Shown one piece after another: positions 1-6,906 of a stretch of DNA of 26,593 nt; within the stretch, counting starts at the first letter, position 1, and each line of letters starts with the position of its first letter. A program made the position numbers and the translations under genes. Under the pieces are notes generated by a model, which saw only the letters and a program-made list of their open reading frames with translations, had not been told where the DNA came from and searched no databases. This DNA comes from Ruminococcaceae bacterium UBA737 (GTDB lineage: Bacteria; Bacillota; Clostridia; Oscillospirales; Acutalibacteraceae): the NCBI GenBank assembly GCA_002297415.1, contig DBKZ01000071.1, forward strand, positions 1-26,593, read 5' to 3'.

Positions 1-274
1 TCACATAGTCAGCGTGTCCAGGACAGTCAACGTGTGCATAGTGACGCTTTTCTGTCTCATACTCGATGTGAGCAGAGTTGATAGTGATACCACGCTCTTT
101 CTCCTCAGGAGCGTTATCGATCTGATCGAAGCTCTTGACATCCTCGCCAGTGCCCAGGCGCTCGTGCAGCACCTTAGAGATAGCGGCAGTCAGAGTGGTC
201 TTACCATGGTCAACGTGACCGATTGTTCCAATGTTAACATGCGGCTTGGTGCGTTCGAATTTTGCCTTTGCCAT
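1..274 (-). CDS. tuf: Elongation factor Tu, N-terminal 91 residues (cut by window edge)
   Basis: EF-Tu is the GTPase that delivers aminoacyl-tRNA to the ribosomal A site. The visible part covers the start of the G domain: MAKAKFERTKPHVNIGTIGH leads into the P-loop GHVDHGKT (about residues 18-25). The switch I segment RGITINSAHIEYET follows, then the DCPGH motif (about 80-84). The reading frame runs off the left edge, so roughly three quarters of the usual 390-400 residues lie outside. The ATG at 272-274 is preceded by a strong AAGGAGGAA ribosome binding site (about 281-288). It is the last visible gene of the str operon, 91 bp after fusA. That gap is large enough for its own promoter, and one candidate is listed separately. 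The identification is certain from the sequence. It also explains why the plus-strand frame over this stretch is not a gene. Confidence 0.98.
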   Translation of the reverse strand, partial: MAKAKFERTKPHVNIGTIGHVDHGKTTLTAAISKVLHERLGTGEDVKSFDQIDNAPEEKERGITINSAHIEYETEKRHYAHVDCPGHADYV

Positions 275-316
275 TATAATTTCCTCCTTAGAATACTATA
301 TTTAGTATACAATTAT

Positions 317-345
317 AGTTTACCAAATATTAAATTAAATTTCAA
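317..345 (-). promoter_or_regulatory. Possible internal promoter for tuf
   Basis: On the minus strand, TTGAAA (340-345) and TAAACT (317-322) are separated by 17 bp in an AT-rich fusA-tuf gap. The -35 box matches the consensus well, but the -10 box matches at only four of six positions. A better TATAAT lies too far away. An extra tuf promoter inside str operons is common, so this is plausible but unproven. Confidence 0.35.
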
Positions 346-365
346 GTATTATTTTGATTTAAAAA

Positions 366-2447
366 TCAATCTTTCTTAGCTCTTGTAGAAATAATCTTTT
401 CAGCTATGCTCTTCGGAACTTCCTTATAGCCGTCCGGTTCCATAACATACTGACCTCTTCCCTGTGTCTTCGAACGAAGGTCGGTTGCATAACCGAACAT
501 ATCGCCGAGAGGTACGCGGGCATTGATCTGCTTAAGTCCGGATCTGTCCTCAAAGCCCTGAATCTCGCCGCGGCGTGAATTCAAGTCTCCGATAACATCG
601 CCCATATATTCCTCAGGAACTATAACAGTTACCTTCATGATAGGCTCAAGCAATACGGGGTCTGCAATTCTGCAAGCCTCTTTGAAAGCCATAGAACCGG
701 CAATCTTAAATGCCATTTCTGAAGAGTCAACCTCATGATAAGAACCGTCATAAAGAGTGACCTTAACATCAACTACGGGATAGCCTGCAAGCACGCCTGC
801 CTGTAAAGCTCCCTGAATACCTGCGTCAACAGCGGGGATGAATTCCTTCGGAATTGTACCGCCTGTTACGGCGTTTACAAATTCATAGCCCTTACCGGTC
901 TCGTTAGGCTCAACAATGATCTTAACATGACCGTACTGACCTGAACCGCCCGACTGACGCTTATACTTGGTTTCATGGTCAACCTTCTTGCGGATGCTCT
1001 CTTTATAAGCAACCTGAGGAGCGCCGACATTAGCCTCAACCTTAAACTCACGGAGAAGTCTGTCAACGATAATTTCAAGGTGAAGCTCGCCCATTCCGGC
1101 GATAATTGTCTGTCCTGTTTCCTCATCTGTATAGCACTTGAAGGTCGGATCTTCTTCTGCAAGCTTTGCAAGAGCAATGCCCATCTTTTCCTGACCTGCT
1201 TTTGTCTTAGGCTCGATAGCAACGCGGATAACAGGCTCAGGGAAGTTCATTGACTCAAGAATTACGGGATGCTTTTCATCGCAGAGGGTATCGCCGGTGG
1301 TAGTGTTCTTAAGACCTACGGCAGCGGCTATATCACCTGCATAGCAAACATCGAGGTCTTCTCTGTGGTTTGCATGCATCTGAAGAATTCTTCCCATTCT
1401 TTCTCTGTTCTGCTTAACCGAGTTATAAACGCCTGCGCCTGCGGCAACAGTACCCGAATAAACACGGAAGTAGCAGATTTTTCCTACGAAAGGATCGGTA
1501 GCGATTTTGAATGCCAGAGCTGAGAACGGCTCATCATCGGAAGCATGTCTGTCTTCCTCTTCGCCGGTATCGGGGTTGGTACCCTTAATAGCCGGAATGT
1601 CGGTCGGAGCCGGCATAAAATCAACTATAGCGTCGAGCAAAGGCTGAACGCCCTTATTTCTGTAAGCAGTACCGCAGGTAACGGGAACCATATCGTTAGC
1701 AATAGTTGCCTTACGGATGATTTTCTTCATTTCCTCAACGGTAGGCTCAACGCCCTCAAAATATTTTTCCATAAGCTCATCGTCCTGTTCAACGACAGCT
1801 TCGATAAGAGCAGTACGGTATTTAGCTGCAAGCTCCTTCATATCCTCGGGAATCTCTTCGCGTCTTATATCCTTACCGAGGTCATCATAATAGATCTCGG
1901 CGTCATTGTTAATAAGGTCGACAATTCCCTTAAAGGTATCCTCAGCACCGATAGGAAGCTGAATCGGAACTGCATTGCAGTTAAATCTGTCCTTGATCAT
2001 ATCAAGAACATGATAGAAGTCCGCACCCATTATATCCATCTTATTGACGAATATCATACGCGGAACATGGTACTCATTAGCCTGATGCCAAACGGTCTCA
2101 GACTGCGGCTCAACACCGCCCTTTGCGCACAGTACGGTAACAGAACCGTCAAGTACACGCAGGGAACGCTGAACTTCAACTGTAAAGTCAACGTGTCCGG
2201 GGGTGTCGATTATATTGATACGATGGTCTTTCCAAAAACAGGTGGTAGCAGCGGAGGTAATTGTAATACCTCTTTCTTTCTCCTGCTCCATCCAGTCCAT
2301 TGTGGAAGCGCCGTCATGAGTTTCACCCAATTTACGGTTAATACCTGTATAAAAGAGTATACGCTCAGTGGTTGTAGTTTTACCGGCGTCAATATGAGCC
2401 ATAATACCAATATTTCTTGTCATTTCAAGAGATACTTTTCTCGGCAT
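366..2447 (-). CDS. fusA: Elongation factor G
   Basis: EF-G is the translocation GTPase that moves tRNAs and mRNA through the ribosome; it also acts in ribosome recycling. From MPRKVSLEMTRNIGIMAHID the protein has G1 AHIDAGKT (17-24), switch I RGITITSAAT, G3 DTPGH (81-85) and G4 NKMD (135-138). Domains II-V follow, with YKESIRKKVDHETKYKRQSGGSGQ-type domain IV sequence and a normal C-terminus. The length is 693 residues, typical for bacterial EF-G. The frame is open 12 bp further to an ATG at 2459, but that ATG is part of the ribosome binding site (ATGGAGGATAATATG), so I start at 2447. It follows rpsG closely and precedes tuf, the classic str order. Confidence 0.98.
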   Translation of the reverse strand: MPRKVSLEMTRNIGIMAHIDAGKTTTTERILFYTGINRKLGETHDGASTMDWMEQEKERGITITSAATTCFWKDHRINIIDTPGHVDFTVEVQRSLRVLDGSVTVLCAKGGVEPQSETVWHQANEYHVPRMIFVNKMDIMGADFYHVLDMIKDRFNCNAVPIQLPIGAEDTFKGIVDLINNDAEIYYDDLGKDIRREEIPEDMKELAAKYRTALIEAVVEQDDELMEKYFEGVEPTVEEMKKIIRKATIANDMVPVTCGTAYRNKGVQPLLDAIVDFMPAPTDIPAIKGTNPDTGEEEDRHASDDEPFSALAFKIATDPFVGKICYFRVYSGTVAAGAGVYNSVKQNRERMGRILQMHANHREDLDVCYAGDIAAAVGLKNTTTGDTLCDEKHPVILESMNFPEPVIRVAIEPKTKAGQEKMGIALAKLAEEDPTFKCYTDEETGQTIIAGMGELHLEIIVDRLLREFKVEANVGAPQVAYKESIRKKVDHETKYKRQSGGSGQYGHVKIIVEPNETGKGYEFVNAVTGGTIPKEFIPAVDAGIQGALQAGVLAGYPVVDVKVTLYDGSYHEVDSSEMAFKIAGSMAFKEACRIADPVLLEPIMKVTVIVPEEYMGDVIGDLNSRRGEIQGFEDRSGLKQINARVPLGDMFGYATDLRSKTQGRGQYVMEPDGYKEVPKSIAEKIISTRAKKD

Positions 2448-2491
2448 ATTATCCTCCATTTTCGCTTTAAGCGATTAAATAATCCGGTAAA

Positions 2492-2962
2492 TTACCATCT
2501 GTAATGAGCAAAAGCCTTGTTTGCTTCTGCGGTTCTGTGCATTTCTTCGCGCTTCTTAACAGCATTACCGAGACCGTTCGTAGCATCCATTATTTCTGCT
2601 GCGAGACGCTCTTTCATAGTACGCTCAGAGCGCTGACGGCTGAACGCTGTAAGCCAACGCAAAGCCAAAGTCTGTTTTCTTTCGGGACGAACCTCGAACG
2701 GTACCTGATAGGTAGCTCCGCCCTTGCGGACTGCCTTACATTCGAGCTGCGGCATAATGTTTTCCATTGCAGCATCAAATACCTCAAGCGGTTCCTTTCC
2801 TGTTTTTTCACTGATGATGTCGAAAGCACCATAAACTATCTTCTGAGCTACGCCCTTCTTACCGTCAAGCATGATGTTGTTGATAAGGCGGGTAACCTTC
2901 TTAGAATTATAGATAGGATCCGGCAATACATCGCGTTTTGCAATAAAGCCTCTTCTTGGCAC
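2492..2962 (-). CDS. rpsG: 30S ribosomal protein S7
   Basis: S7 is a primary 16S rRNA-binding protein that nucleates assembly of the 30S head and sits near the E site. The sequence PRRGFIAKRDVLPDPIYNSK, the RKGGATYQVPFEVRPERK core and the AFAHYRW C-terminus are diagnostic. I start at the GTG (2960-2962). It has an AAGGAGGG ribosome binding site just upstream and gives exactly the usual 156 residues; the longer frame beginning at 2980 would translate through that site. It lies between rpsL and fusA in the str operon. S7 represses its own operon in E. coli by binding the S12-S7 intergenic RNA. The 127-bp gap upstream here could hold an equivalent structure, but I cannot recognise that element. 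Confidence 0.98.
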   Translation of the reverse strand: MPRRGFIAKRDVLPDPIYNSKKVTRLINNIMLDGKKGVAQKIVYGAFDIISEKTGKEPLEVFDAAMENIMPQLECKAVRKGGATYQVPFEVRPERKQTLALRWLTAFSRQRSERTMKERLAAEIMDATNGLGNAVKKREEMHRTAEANKAFAHYRW

Positions 2963-3089
2963 TTTACTTCCCTCCTTCATAATGATGATATCATAGGTAC
3001 TCGAGTGACAAATTCCCGTCGCACCAAGCAGAGTTTAAATATATAAACACTGCCTGTTTTACAGCAGAGATTTCGTCTTTTAAATAAAA

Positions 3090-3515
3090 TTACTTCTTCG
3101 CACCTGCTTTGGGACGCTTTGCACCGTACTTAGAACGGCTCTGCATCCTGTTTGCAACACCCTGAGTATCAAGGGTTCCTCTTACGATGTGATAACGCAC
3201 ACCGGGGAGATCCTTAACACGGCCGCCACGGATAAGAACAACGCTGTGCTCCTGAAGGTTGTGACCGATTCCGGGGATGTATGCTGAAACCTCAATTCCG
3301 TTAGAAAGACGCACTCTTGCGATTTTACGAAGCGCAGAGTTCGGCTTTTTAGGGGTAGAAGTTTTTACGGCTGTACAAACACCGCGCTTCTGAGGCGAAT
3401 CGTTATCGGTGAGCTGACGCTTCATCGAATTATAGCCCTTAAGAAGTGCAGGAGCTTTAGCCTTCTTCTCCACGGTTTCACGACCGCTGCGAACTAACTG
3501 GTTAAAGGTTGGCAC
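3090..3515 (-). CDS. rpsL: 30S ribosomal protein S12
   Basis: S12 sits in the decoding centre of the 30S subunit and contributes to fidelity. Clear signatures are SPQKRGVCTAVKTSTPKKPN, GHNLQEHSVVLIRGGRVKDL and the RSKYGAKRPK tail. At 141 residues it has the 13-14 residue insertion before PQKRG that is usual in Firmicutes compared with E. coli. The lysines equivalent to E. coli K43 and K88 are intact (K56 and K101 here), as is the following aspartate D102, a methylthiolation site in E. coli. The common rpsL streptomycin-resistance substitutions are therefore absent. The start is GTG (3513-3515) behind AAAGGAGAG. It is the first gene of the str operon, about 70 nt downstream of a consensus promoter. 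Confidence 0.98.
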   Translation of the reverse strand: MPTFNQLVRSGRETVEKKAKAPALLKGYNSMKRQLTDNDSPQKRGVCTAVKTSTPKKPNSALRKIARVRLSNGIEVSAYIPGIGHNLQEHSVVLIRGGRVKDLPGVRYHIVRGTLDTQGVANRMQSRSKYGAKRPKAGAKK

Positions 3516-3589
3516 TTTTACACTCTCTCCTTTCTTAAAAATTCATACGAAAATCCGGCACAATATGCCATGATTTCACATACCCTAAT

Positions 3590-3618
3590 ATAATAACACC
3601 TTAAAACCGATTTGTCAA
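3590..3618 (-). promoter_or_regulatory. str operon promoter (sigma-A type)
   Basis: The minus strand has a perfect -35 TTGACA (3613-3618), a 17-bp spacer and -10 TATTAT (3590-3595), five of six to consensus. Predicted initiation near 3583 gives a leader of about 68 nt before the rpsL GTG. It starts about 10 bp after the T-tract of the upstream terminator, so the str operon is insulated from groEL transcription. Confidence 0.85.
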
Positions 3619-3626
3619 CCGAAAAA

Positions 3627-3656
3627 TATAAAAAAAGCCGTTCTTTACGAACGGCT
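3627..3656 (-). terminator. Rho-independent terminator before the str promoter
   Basis: Read on the minus strand, AGCCGTTC, a five-base loop and GAACGGCT form a perfect 8-bp stem followed by TTTTTT (3631-3636 as an A run on the plus strand). It should stop transcripts arriving from groEL, although it lies almost 290 nt beyond the groEL stop codon. Confidence 0.85.
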
Positions 3657-3680
3657 GTCAGTATGTTGTTATAAAGAAAG

Positions 3681-3715
3681 GTTTAATGCACCGCAATAAT
3701 TGCGGTGCATTAAAC
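3681..3715. repeat. Perfect 35-bp palindrome (16-bp arms, 3-nt loop)
   Basis: GTTTAATGCACCGCAA is followed by TAA and then its exact reverse complement, TTGCGGTGCATTAAAC. Sixteen uninterrupted pairs exceed what a simple terminator needs. Neither strand has a T run directly after it, so a classic terminator is not the best explanation. It could be a small palindromic repeat unit or a protein-binding site. Confidence 0.8.
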
Positions 3716-3807
3716 TGTAGACAAACTATAAATTAGGATGTGTTGCGGCGTTTACGCCGCATTTTGTTTTTTCGGCGACATGCGCGGCGAAAAAACACAT
3801 TGTAAGC

Positions 3808-3835
3808 GAAAAACCGCTTAATTTAGCGGTTTTTC
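3808..3835 (-). terminator. Probable terminator after groEL (bidirectional shape)
   Basis: GAAAAACCGCT and AGCGGTTTTTC form an 11-bp stem around a six-base loop, with A and T tracts built into the stem base on either side. Read on the minus strand it ends in TTTTTC about 105 nt after the groEL stop. It is the first good termination candidate for groESL and could work in both directions. Confidence 0.6.
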
Positions 3836-3941
3836 AAGAAAACAGGGGTGGAGTACTCACGGGGATAGAGTGCAGTCCGAAAATCTCTGATTTTCGAGCG
3901 AACGGCATTCCCGTCCAAAAGCGCAGCGAAGCTGAGCGGTA

Positions 3942-5582
3942 TTAGTACATTCCGCCTGCCTGAGCGGCTGCTGCGGCGGCAGCGGCATTGGCTGCTGCCT
4001 TATCCTCGGGAGCGTCAGCTACGAGGCTTTCGGTTGTAAGAACCATTGACGCAACGCTTGCGGCATTTTCAAGAGCGGATCTCGTAACCTTTGTCGGGTC
4101 AACTATTCCTGCCTCAATCATATCGGTATAGGTTTCGGAATATGCGTCAAATCCGTAATTTACCTTACCGCTGTTAACGATTTTATCAATTATTACAGAG
4201 CCTTCTATTCCTGCATTGAAAGCAATCTGACGGATAGGAGCCTCCAAAGCCTTAAGCACGATATTAACGCCTGTCTTTTCATCGCCCTCAGCCTTAGCGG
4301 CAAGCTCGCTGACAACAGGAATTGTATTAAGAAGCGCAACTCCGCCTCCTGCAACAATACCCTCTTCGACAGCGGCCTTTGTTGCGGAGAGTGCATCCTC
4401 AACGCGGAGCTTTTTATCCTTCATTTCAATTTCGGTAGCGGCGCCTACTTTGATTACGGCAACACCGCCCGAAAGCTTAGCAAGACGCTCCTGCAATTTT
4501 TCACGGTCAAAATCAGAGGTGGTGGAAGCAATCTGATTTTTAATCTGACCTACGCGGTCCTTGATTGCGTCCTTATCTCCAGCGCCGTCAACAATAATTG
4601 TATTTTCTTTTGTAACCTTAACCTGACGGGCTTTACCGAGCTGTTCGATAGTTGTATCCTTAAGCTCAAGACCGAGCTCCTCGGAAATAACCTCGCCGCC
4701 TGTAAGAATTGCGATATCGCGAAGCATTTCTTTTCTTCTGTCTCCGAATCCCGGAGCTTTGACGGCAACGCAGGTAAAGGTTCCGCGAAGCTTATTAACG
4801 ATAAGGGTAGAAAGAGCCTCGCCCTCGATATCCTCGGCAATAATAACAAGCTTTTTGCCAGACTGAACTATCTGCTCAAGGAGAGGAAGAATTTCCTGAA
4901 TATTTGAAATTTTCTTATCGGTAATAAGAATCAAAGCGTCGTCAATAACAGCTTCCATTTTGTCGGAATCGGTTACCATGTAAGGAGTGATATAACCGCG
5001 GTCAAACTGCATACCCTCAACAACCTCGGAATATGTCTCGGCGGTTTTTGACTCTTCAACGGTAATAACACCGTCAGCCGAAACCTTTTCCATAGCTTCT
5101 GCGATAAGCTTTCCGATAACCTCATCGCCCGAAGAAACGGTTGCAACTCTCGCAATCTCATCGGTACCGGAAACCTTTTTGGAATTTTTGATAACTGTAG
5201 CAATTGCGGCGTCGGTAGCGGTTTTAATGCCCTTCTTAACAACCATCGGGTTTGCGCCGGCGGCAACATTCTTCATTCCCTCGGCAATAAGAGCCTGTGC
5301 CAAAACGGTAGCGGTAGTGGTACCGTCGCCTGCGGCATCGTTAGTCTTAACGGAAACCTCTTTTACAAGCTGAGCGCCCATATTCTCAAACGGATCCTCA
5401 AGGTCGATTTCCTTAGCGATTGTTACGCCGTCATTAGTAATGAGCGGAGAACCGTATTTCTTATCGAGAACAACATTTCTGCCCTTAGGTCCTAATGTAA
5501 CCTTAACAGCATTTGCAAGCTTATCAACGCCTGCCTGCAAAGACTTTCTTGCTTCTTCACCGAAAATAACATTTTTAGCCAT
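3942..5582 (-). CDS. groEL: Chaperonin GroEL (Hsp60)
   Basis: GroEL forms the double-ring ATP-driven folding chamber that works with the GroES lid on non-native cytosolic proteins. The 546-residue length is normal. VTLGPKGRNVVLDKKYGSP and the ATP-site motif GDGTTT (85-90, including the aspartate needed for hydrolysis) lie at the N-terminus. The apical domain has SNIQEILPLLEQIVQSGKKL. The equatorial return has RVEDALSATKAAVEEGIVAG, and the tail is alanine-rich, ending in GGMY; this is shorter in GGM repeats than many orthologues. The start ATG (5580-5582) has GGAGGTT upstream. It is co-transcribed with groES across an 18-bp gap. Regulation is probably through the promoter and CtsR-like box upstream of groES. 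Confidence 0.98.
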   Translation of the reverse strand: MAKNVIFGEEARKSLQAGVDKLANAVKVTLGPKGRNVVLDKKYGSPLITNDGVTIAKEIDLEDPFENMGAQLVKEVSVKTNDAAGDGTTTATVLAQALIAEGMKNVAAGANPMVVKKGIKTATDAAIATVIKNSKKVSGTDEIARVATVSSGDEVIGKLIAEAMEKVSADGVITVEESKTAETYSEVVEGMQFDRGYITPYMVTDSDKMEAVIDDALILITDKKISNIQEILPLLEQIVQSGKKLVIIAEDIEGEALSTLIVNKLRGTFTCVAVKAPGFGDRRKEMLRDIAILTGGEVISEELGLELKDTTIEQLGKARQVKVTKENTIIVDGAGDKDAIKDRVGQIKNQIASTTSDFDREKLQERLAKLSGGVAVIKVGAATEIEMKDKKLRVEDALSATKAAVEEGIVAGGGVALLNTIPVVSELAAKAEGDEKTGVNIVLKALEAPIRQIAFNAGIEGSVIIDKIVNSGKVNYGFDAYSETYTDMIEAGIVDPTKVTRSALENAASVASMVLTTESLVADAPEDKAAANAAAAAAAAQAGGMY

Positions 5583-5600
5583 AAAACATAACCTCCAGAA

Positions 5601-5885
5601 TTATTCTACAACCGCAAGGATATCAGAAATATGAAGAATTGTATATTCCTCATCCTCTATTTTGATATCGGTGCCCGAATATTTTGCGGCGACAACCTTA
5701 TCTCCGACTTTAACATTCATTTTAACTTCCTTGCCGTCAACAAGTCCTCCAGGACCTACTGCAACAACCTCGGCTATCTGCGGCTTTTCTTTAGAAGCGG
5801 ATGTAAGAACAATACCGCTTTTTGTGGTTTCTTCAGCTTTAGCGGATTTAATAACTACATTGTCCGCAAGTGGTTTAATAATCAT
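5601..5885 (-). CDS. groES: Co-chaperonin GroES (Hsp10)
   Basis: GroES is the heptameric lid of the GroEL chamber. The 94-residue protein opens with IKPLADNVVIKSAKAEETTK. It has the mobile-loop hydrophobic motif GIVL (24-27) and the usual GGLVDGKEVKMNVKVGDKVV and KYSGTDIKIEDEEYTILHIS segments. Its length is standard. The ATG at 5883-5885 has CGGAGGAG as ribosome binding site. It is the first gene of a groES-groEL operon, with a 5' leader of about 50 nt from the predicted promoter. I see no CIRCE inverted repeat in the leader, unlike many clostridial groESL operons; a CtsR-type direct repeat is present instead. Confidence 0.98.
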   Translation of the reverse strand: MIIKPLADNVVIKSAKAEETTKSGIVLTSASKEKPQIAEVVAVGPGGLVDGKEVKMNVKVGDKVVAAKYSGTDIKIEDEEYTILHISDILAVVE

Positions 5886-5940
5886 TTTTACTCCTCCGTA
5901 AAATATAAATTGGTGTTTATTTCATCACCGAACATTATGT

Positions 5941-5968
5941 ATTATAGCACTTATTTTTAAAAAGTCAA
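5941..5968 (-). promoter_or_regulatory. groESL promoter with extended -10
   Basis: On the minus strand the -35 is TTGACT (5963-5968) and the -10 is a perfect TATAAT (5941-5946), with a 16-bp spacer. TGC lies directly before the -10, giving an extended -10. The -35 overlaps the stop codon of the upstream lipid-kinase gene, so the two genes are packed without a spacer. Confidence 0.85.
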
Positions 5969-5979
5969 GTAAAGTCAAA
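5963..5979 (+). promoter_or_regulatory. CtsR-type heat-shock operator
   Basis: The plus strand reads AGTCAAG-TAA-AGTCAAA. The established CtsR operator is a direct heptad repeat RGTCAAA-NAN-RGTCAAA. This site differs at one constrained position, the last base of the first heptad. It covers the -35 box of the groES promoter, the position expected for a repressor. It also encodes the last codons of the upstream lipid-kinase gene. The regulator itself is not in this window. Confidence 0.6.
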
Positions 5980-6906
5980 CACATTTAATTTTTTGTTAAC
6001 ATTTAAGCCTTCCATTCCTTTCGGAATAACAAAATCTATTGCGTTTTTAACTATTTTGAATACCATGCTTTTTGTTTCGATAATTTCACCGTCAAGGTTT
6101 ACCGGAACTGCCGTTTCAGATGTAAAAGACATACTTCCGCAGTCGCTCAGCCTGCAGTAATCAAGCTTTTCATGCTCGCCGTGCTCGTATTTTTTAAGAA
6201 AGCTTGGGATTTTAAACTTTGAGATTTTATTGACAAGTGTAAAATTAAGCTTTCCGTCATAAGGAACGGCGTCGGGCGCTGCCATATATCCGCCGCCGTA
6301 AAAAGGAGCGTTTGCAACAACCGCGAAAAGGCACTGAGCGGTAAAAGCCTTACAGCCGTCCACGGAGATTTTTAATTTAACTCCGATTTTGCCCAAAAAT
6401 GTTTTTAAAATAGAAAGCTTATAAGCGAGCGGACCCGAAACAAGCGGCCATTTTTTAAATATGCTCATATCCCTCGCAACTACCGCGTCCATTCCGACGG
6501 AACAGCCGTTAAGGCAGTAATTCTCATTTGCCTTGATAACATCCATTTTGACAGTTTCGCCAGAAACCTGATTTTCAATCTCGGCAAAAAGAGAATTATC
6601 GGGAAAAGCCTTTAAAAAGTCGTTTGCCGAACCGCAGGGAATAACGCCGAGCTGAGCGTTTTCATAGCCTATTATACCGTTTAAAACCTCAAAGCAGGTT
6701 CCCTCTCCGCCGCAGGCAAAAAATCTGATATTCTTTCCGCTTTTTGCTTCTCTTAAGGCAATCTCGGTCGCCTCGCCCTTATACTCGGTGACATAAACCG
6801 AATAATCGGCACCTTTATTTAAAAAGAAGGCGTTTATTTTTTCAAAAAGCTCTTTTTGAATATTCCCCTTACCTGCCGCCGGATTTATTATGAAAACATA
6901 TCTCAT
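5965..6906 (-). CDS. Diacylglycerol/lipid kinase family protein
   Basis: Members of this family (DagK, YegS, sphingosine-kinase-like) transfer the gamma-phosphate of ATP to a lipid hydroxyl; in Gram-positives DgkB recycles diacylglycerol into phosphatidic acid. The N-terminal nucleotide motif FIINPAAGKG (5-14) and the loop ACGGEGTCFEVLNGIIG (64-80) identify the fold. LGVIPCGSANDFLKAF and the C-terminal NAPFYGGGYMAAPDAVPYDGKL block are also typical. The length of 313 residues is normal. Odd: the loop reads GGEGT where the family nearly always has GGDGT, and the following NEV is FEV. The substrate cannot be told from sequence. The start ATG overlaps the end of the methyltransferase gene by 4 nt, so translation is probably coupled; the last codons double as the groESL operator. 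Confidence 0.85.
   Translation of the reverse strand: MRYVFIINPAAGKGNIQKELFEKINAFFLNKGADYSVYVTEYKGEATEIALREAKSGKNIRFFACGGEGTCFEVLNGIIGYENAQLGVIPCGSANDFLKAFPDNSLFAEIENQVSGETVKMDVIKANENYCLNGCSVGMDAVVARDMSIFKKWPLVSGPLAYKLSILKTFLGKIGVKLKISVDGCKAFTAQCLFAVVANAPFYGGGYMAAPDAVPYDGKLNFTLVNKISKFKIPSFLKKYEHGEHEKLDYCRLSDCGSMSFTSETAVPVNLDGEIIETKSMVFKIVKNAIDFVIPKGMEGLNVNKKLNVFDFT

Larger units (their letters stand above)
3657..3941. other. Gene-free, palindrome-rich interval between groEL and the str operon
   Basis: I find no credible gene here. The interval contains at least five inverted repeats: 3681-3715, 3744-3761 (7-bp GC stem, TTTA loop), 3766-3796 (9-bp outer stem GTTTTTTCG/CGAAAAAAC), 3808-3835 (11-bp stem) and 3878-3896 (8-bp stem CGAAAATC/GATTTTCG, TCT loop). 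The segment 3837-3941, directly after the groEL stop, is more GC-rich and has a weak stem around 3922-3938. Some of these are probably terminators; the others may be a dispersed repeat or a structured RNA. No function is assigned. Confidence 0.7.

Noticed and set aside
1545..2504. Long plus-strand open frame (319 codons) opposite fusA
   Set aside because: It is the antisense shadow of fusA, whose sequence is fully conserved EF-G; the plus-strand product has no recognisable family, and low stop frequency is a side effect of fusA codon use.
2504..3046. Plus-strand 180-codon frame over rpsG
   Set aside because: Opposite strand of an unambiguous S7 gene, no ribosome binding site and no familiar motif.
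3744..3772. Plus-strand terminator (7-bp GC stem followed by TTTTGTTTTTT)
   Set aside because: The shape is right but no plus-strand gene precedes it, so I describe it only as one of the inverted repeats.
5938..5975. Possible CIRCE element at the groES promoter (ATAGCACTT resembles TTAGCACTC)
   Set aside because: The left half is partly matched but the right half nine bases later (AAGTCAAGT) matches GAGTGCTAA at only three of nine positions. The resemblance comes from the extended -10 sequence.
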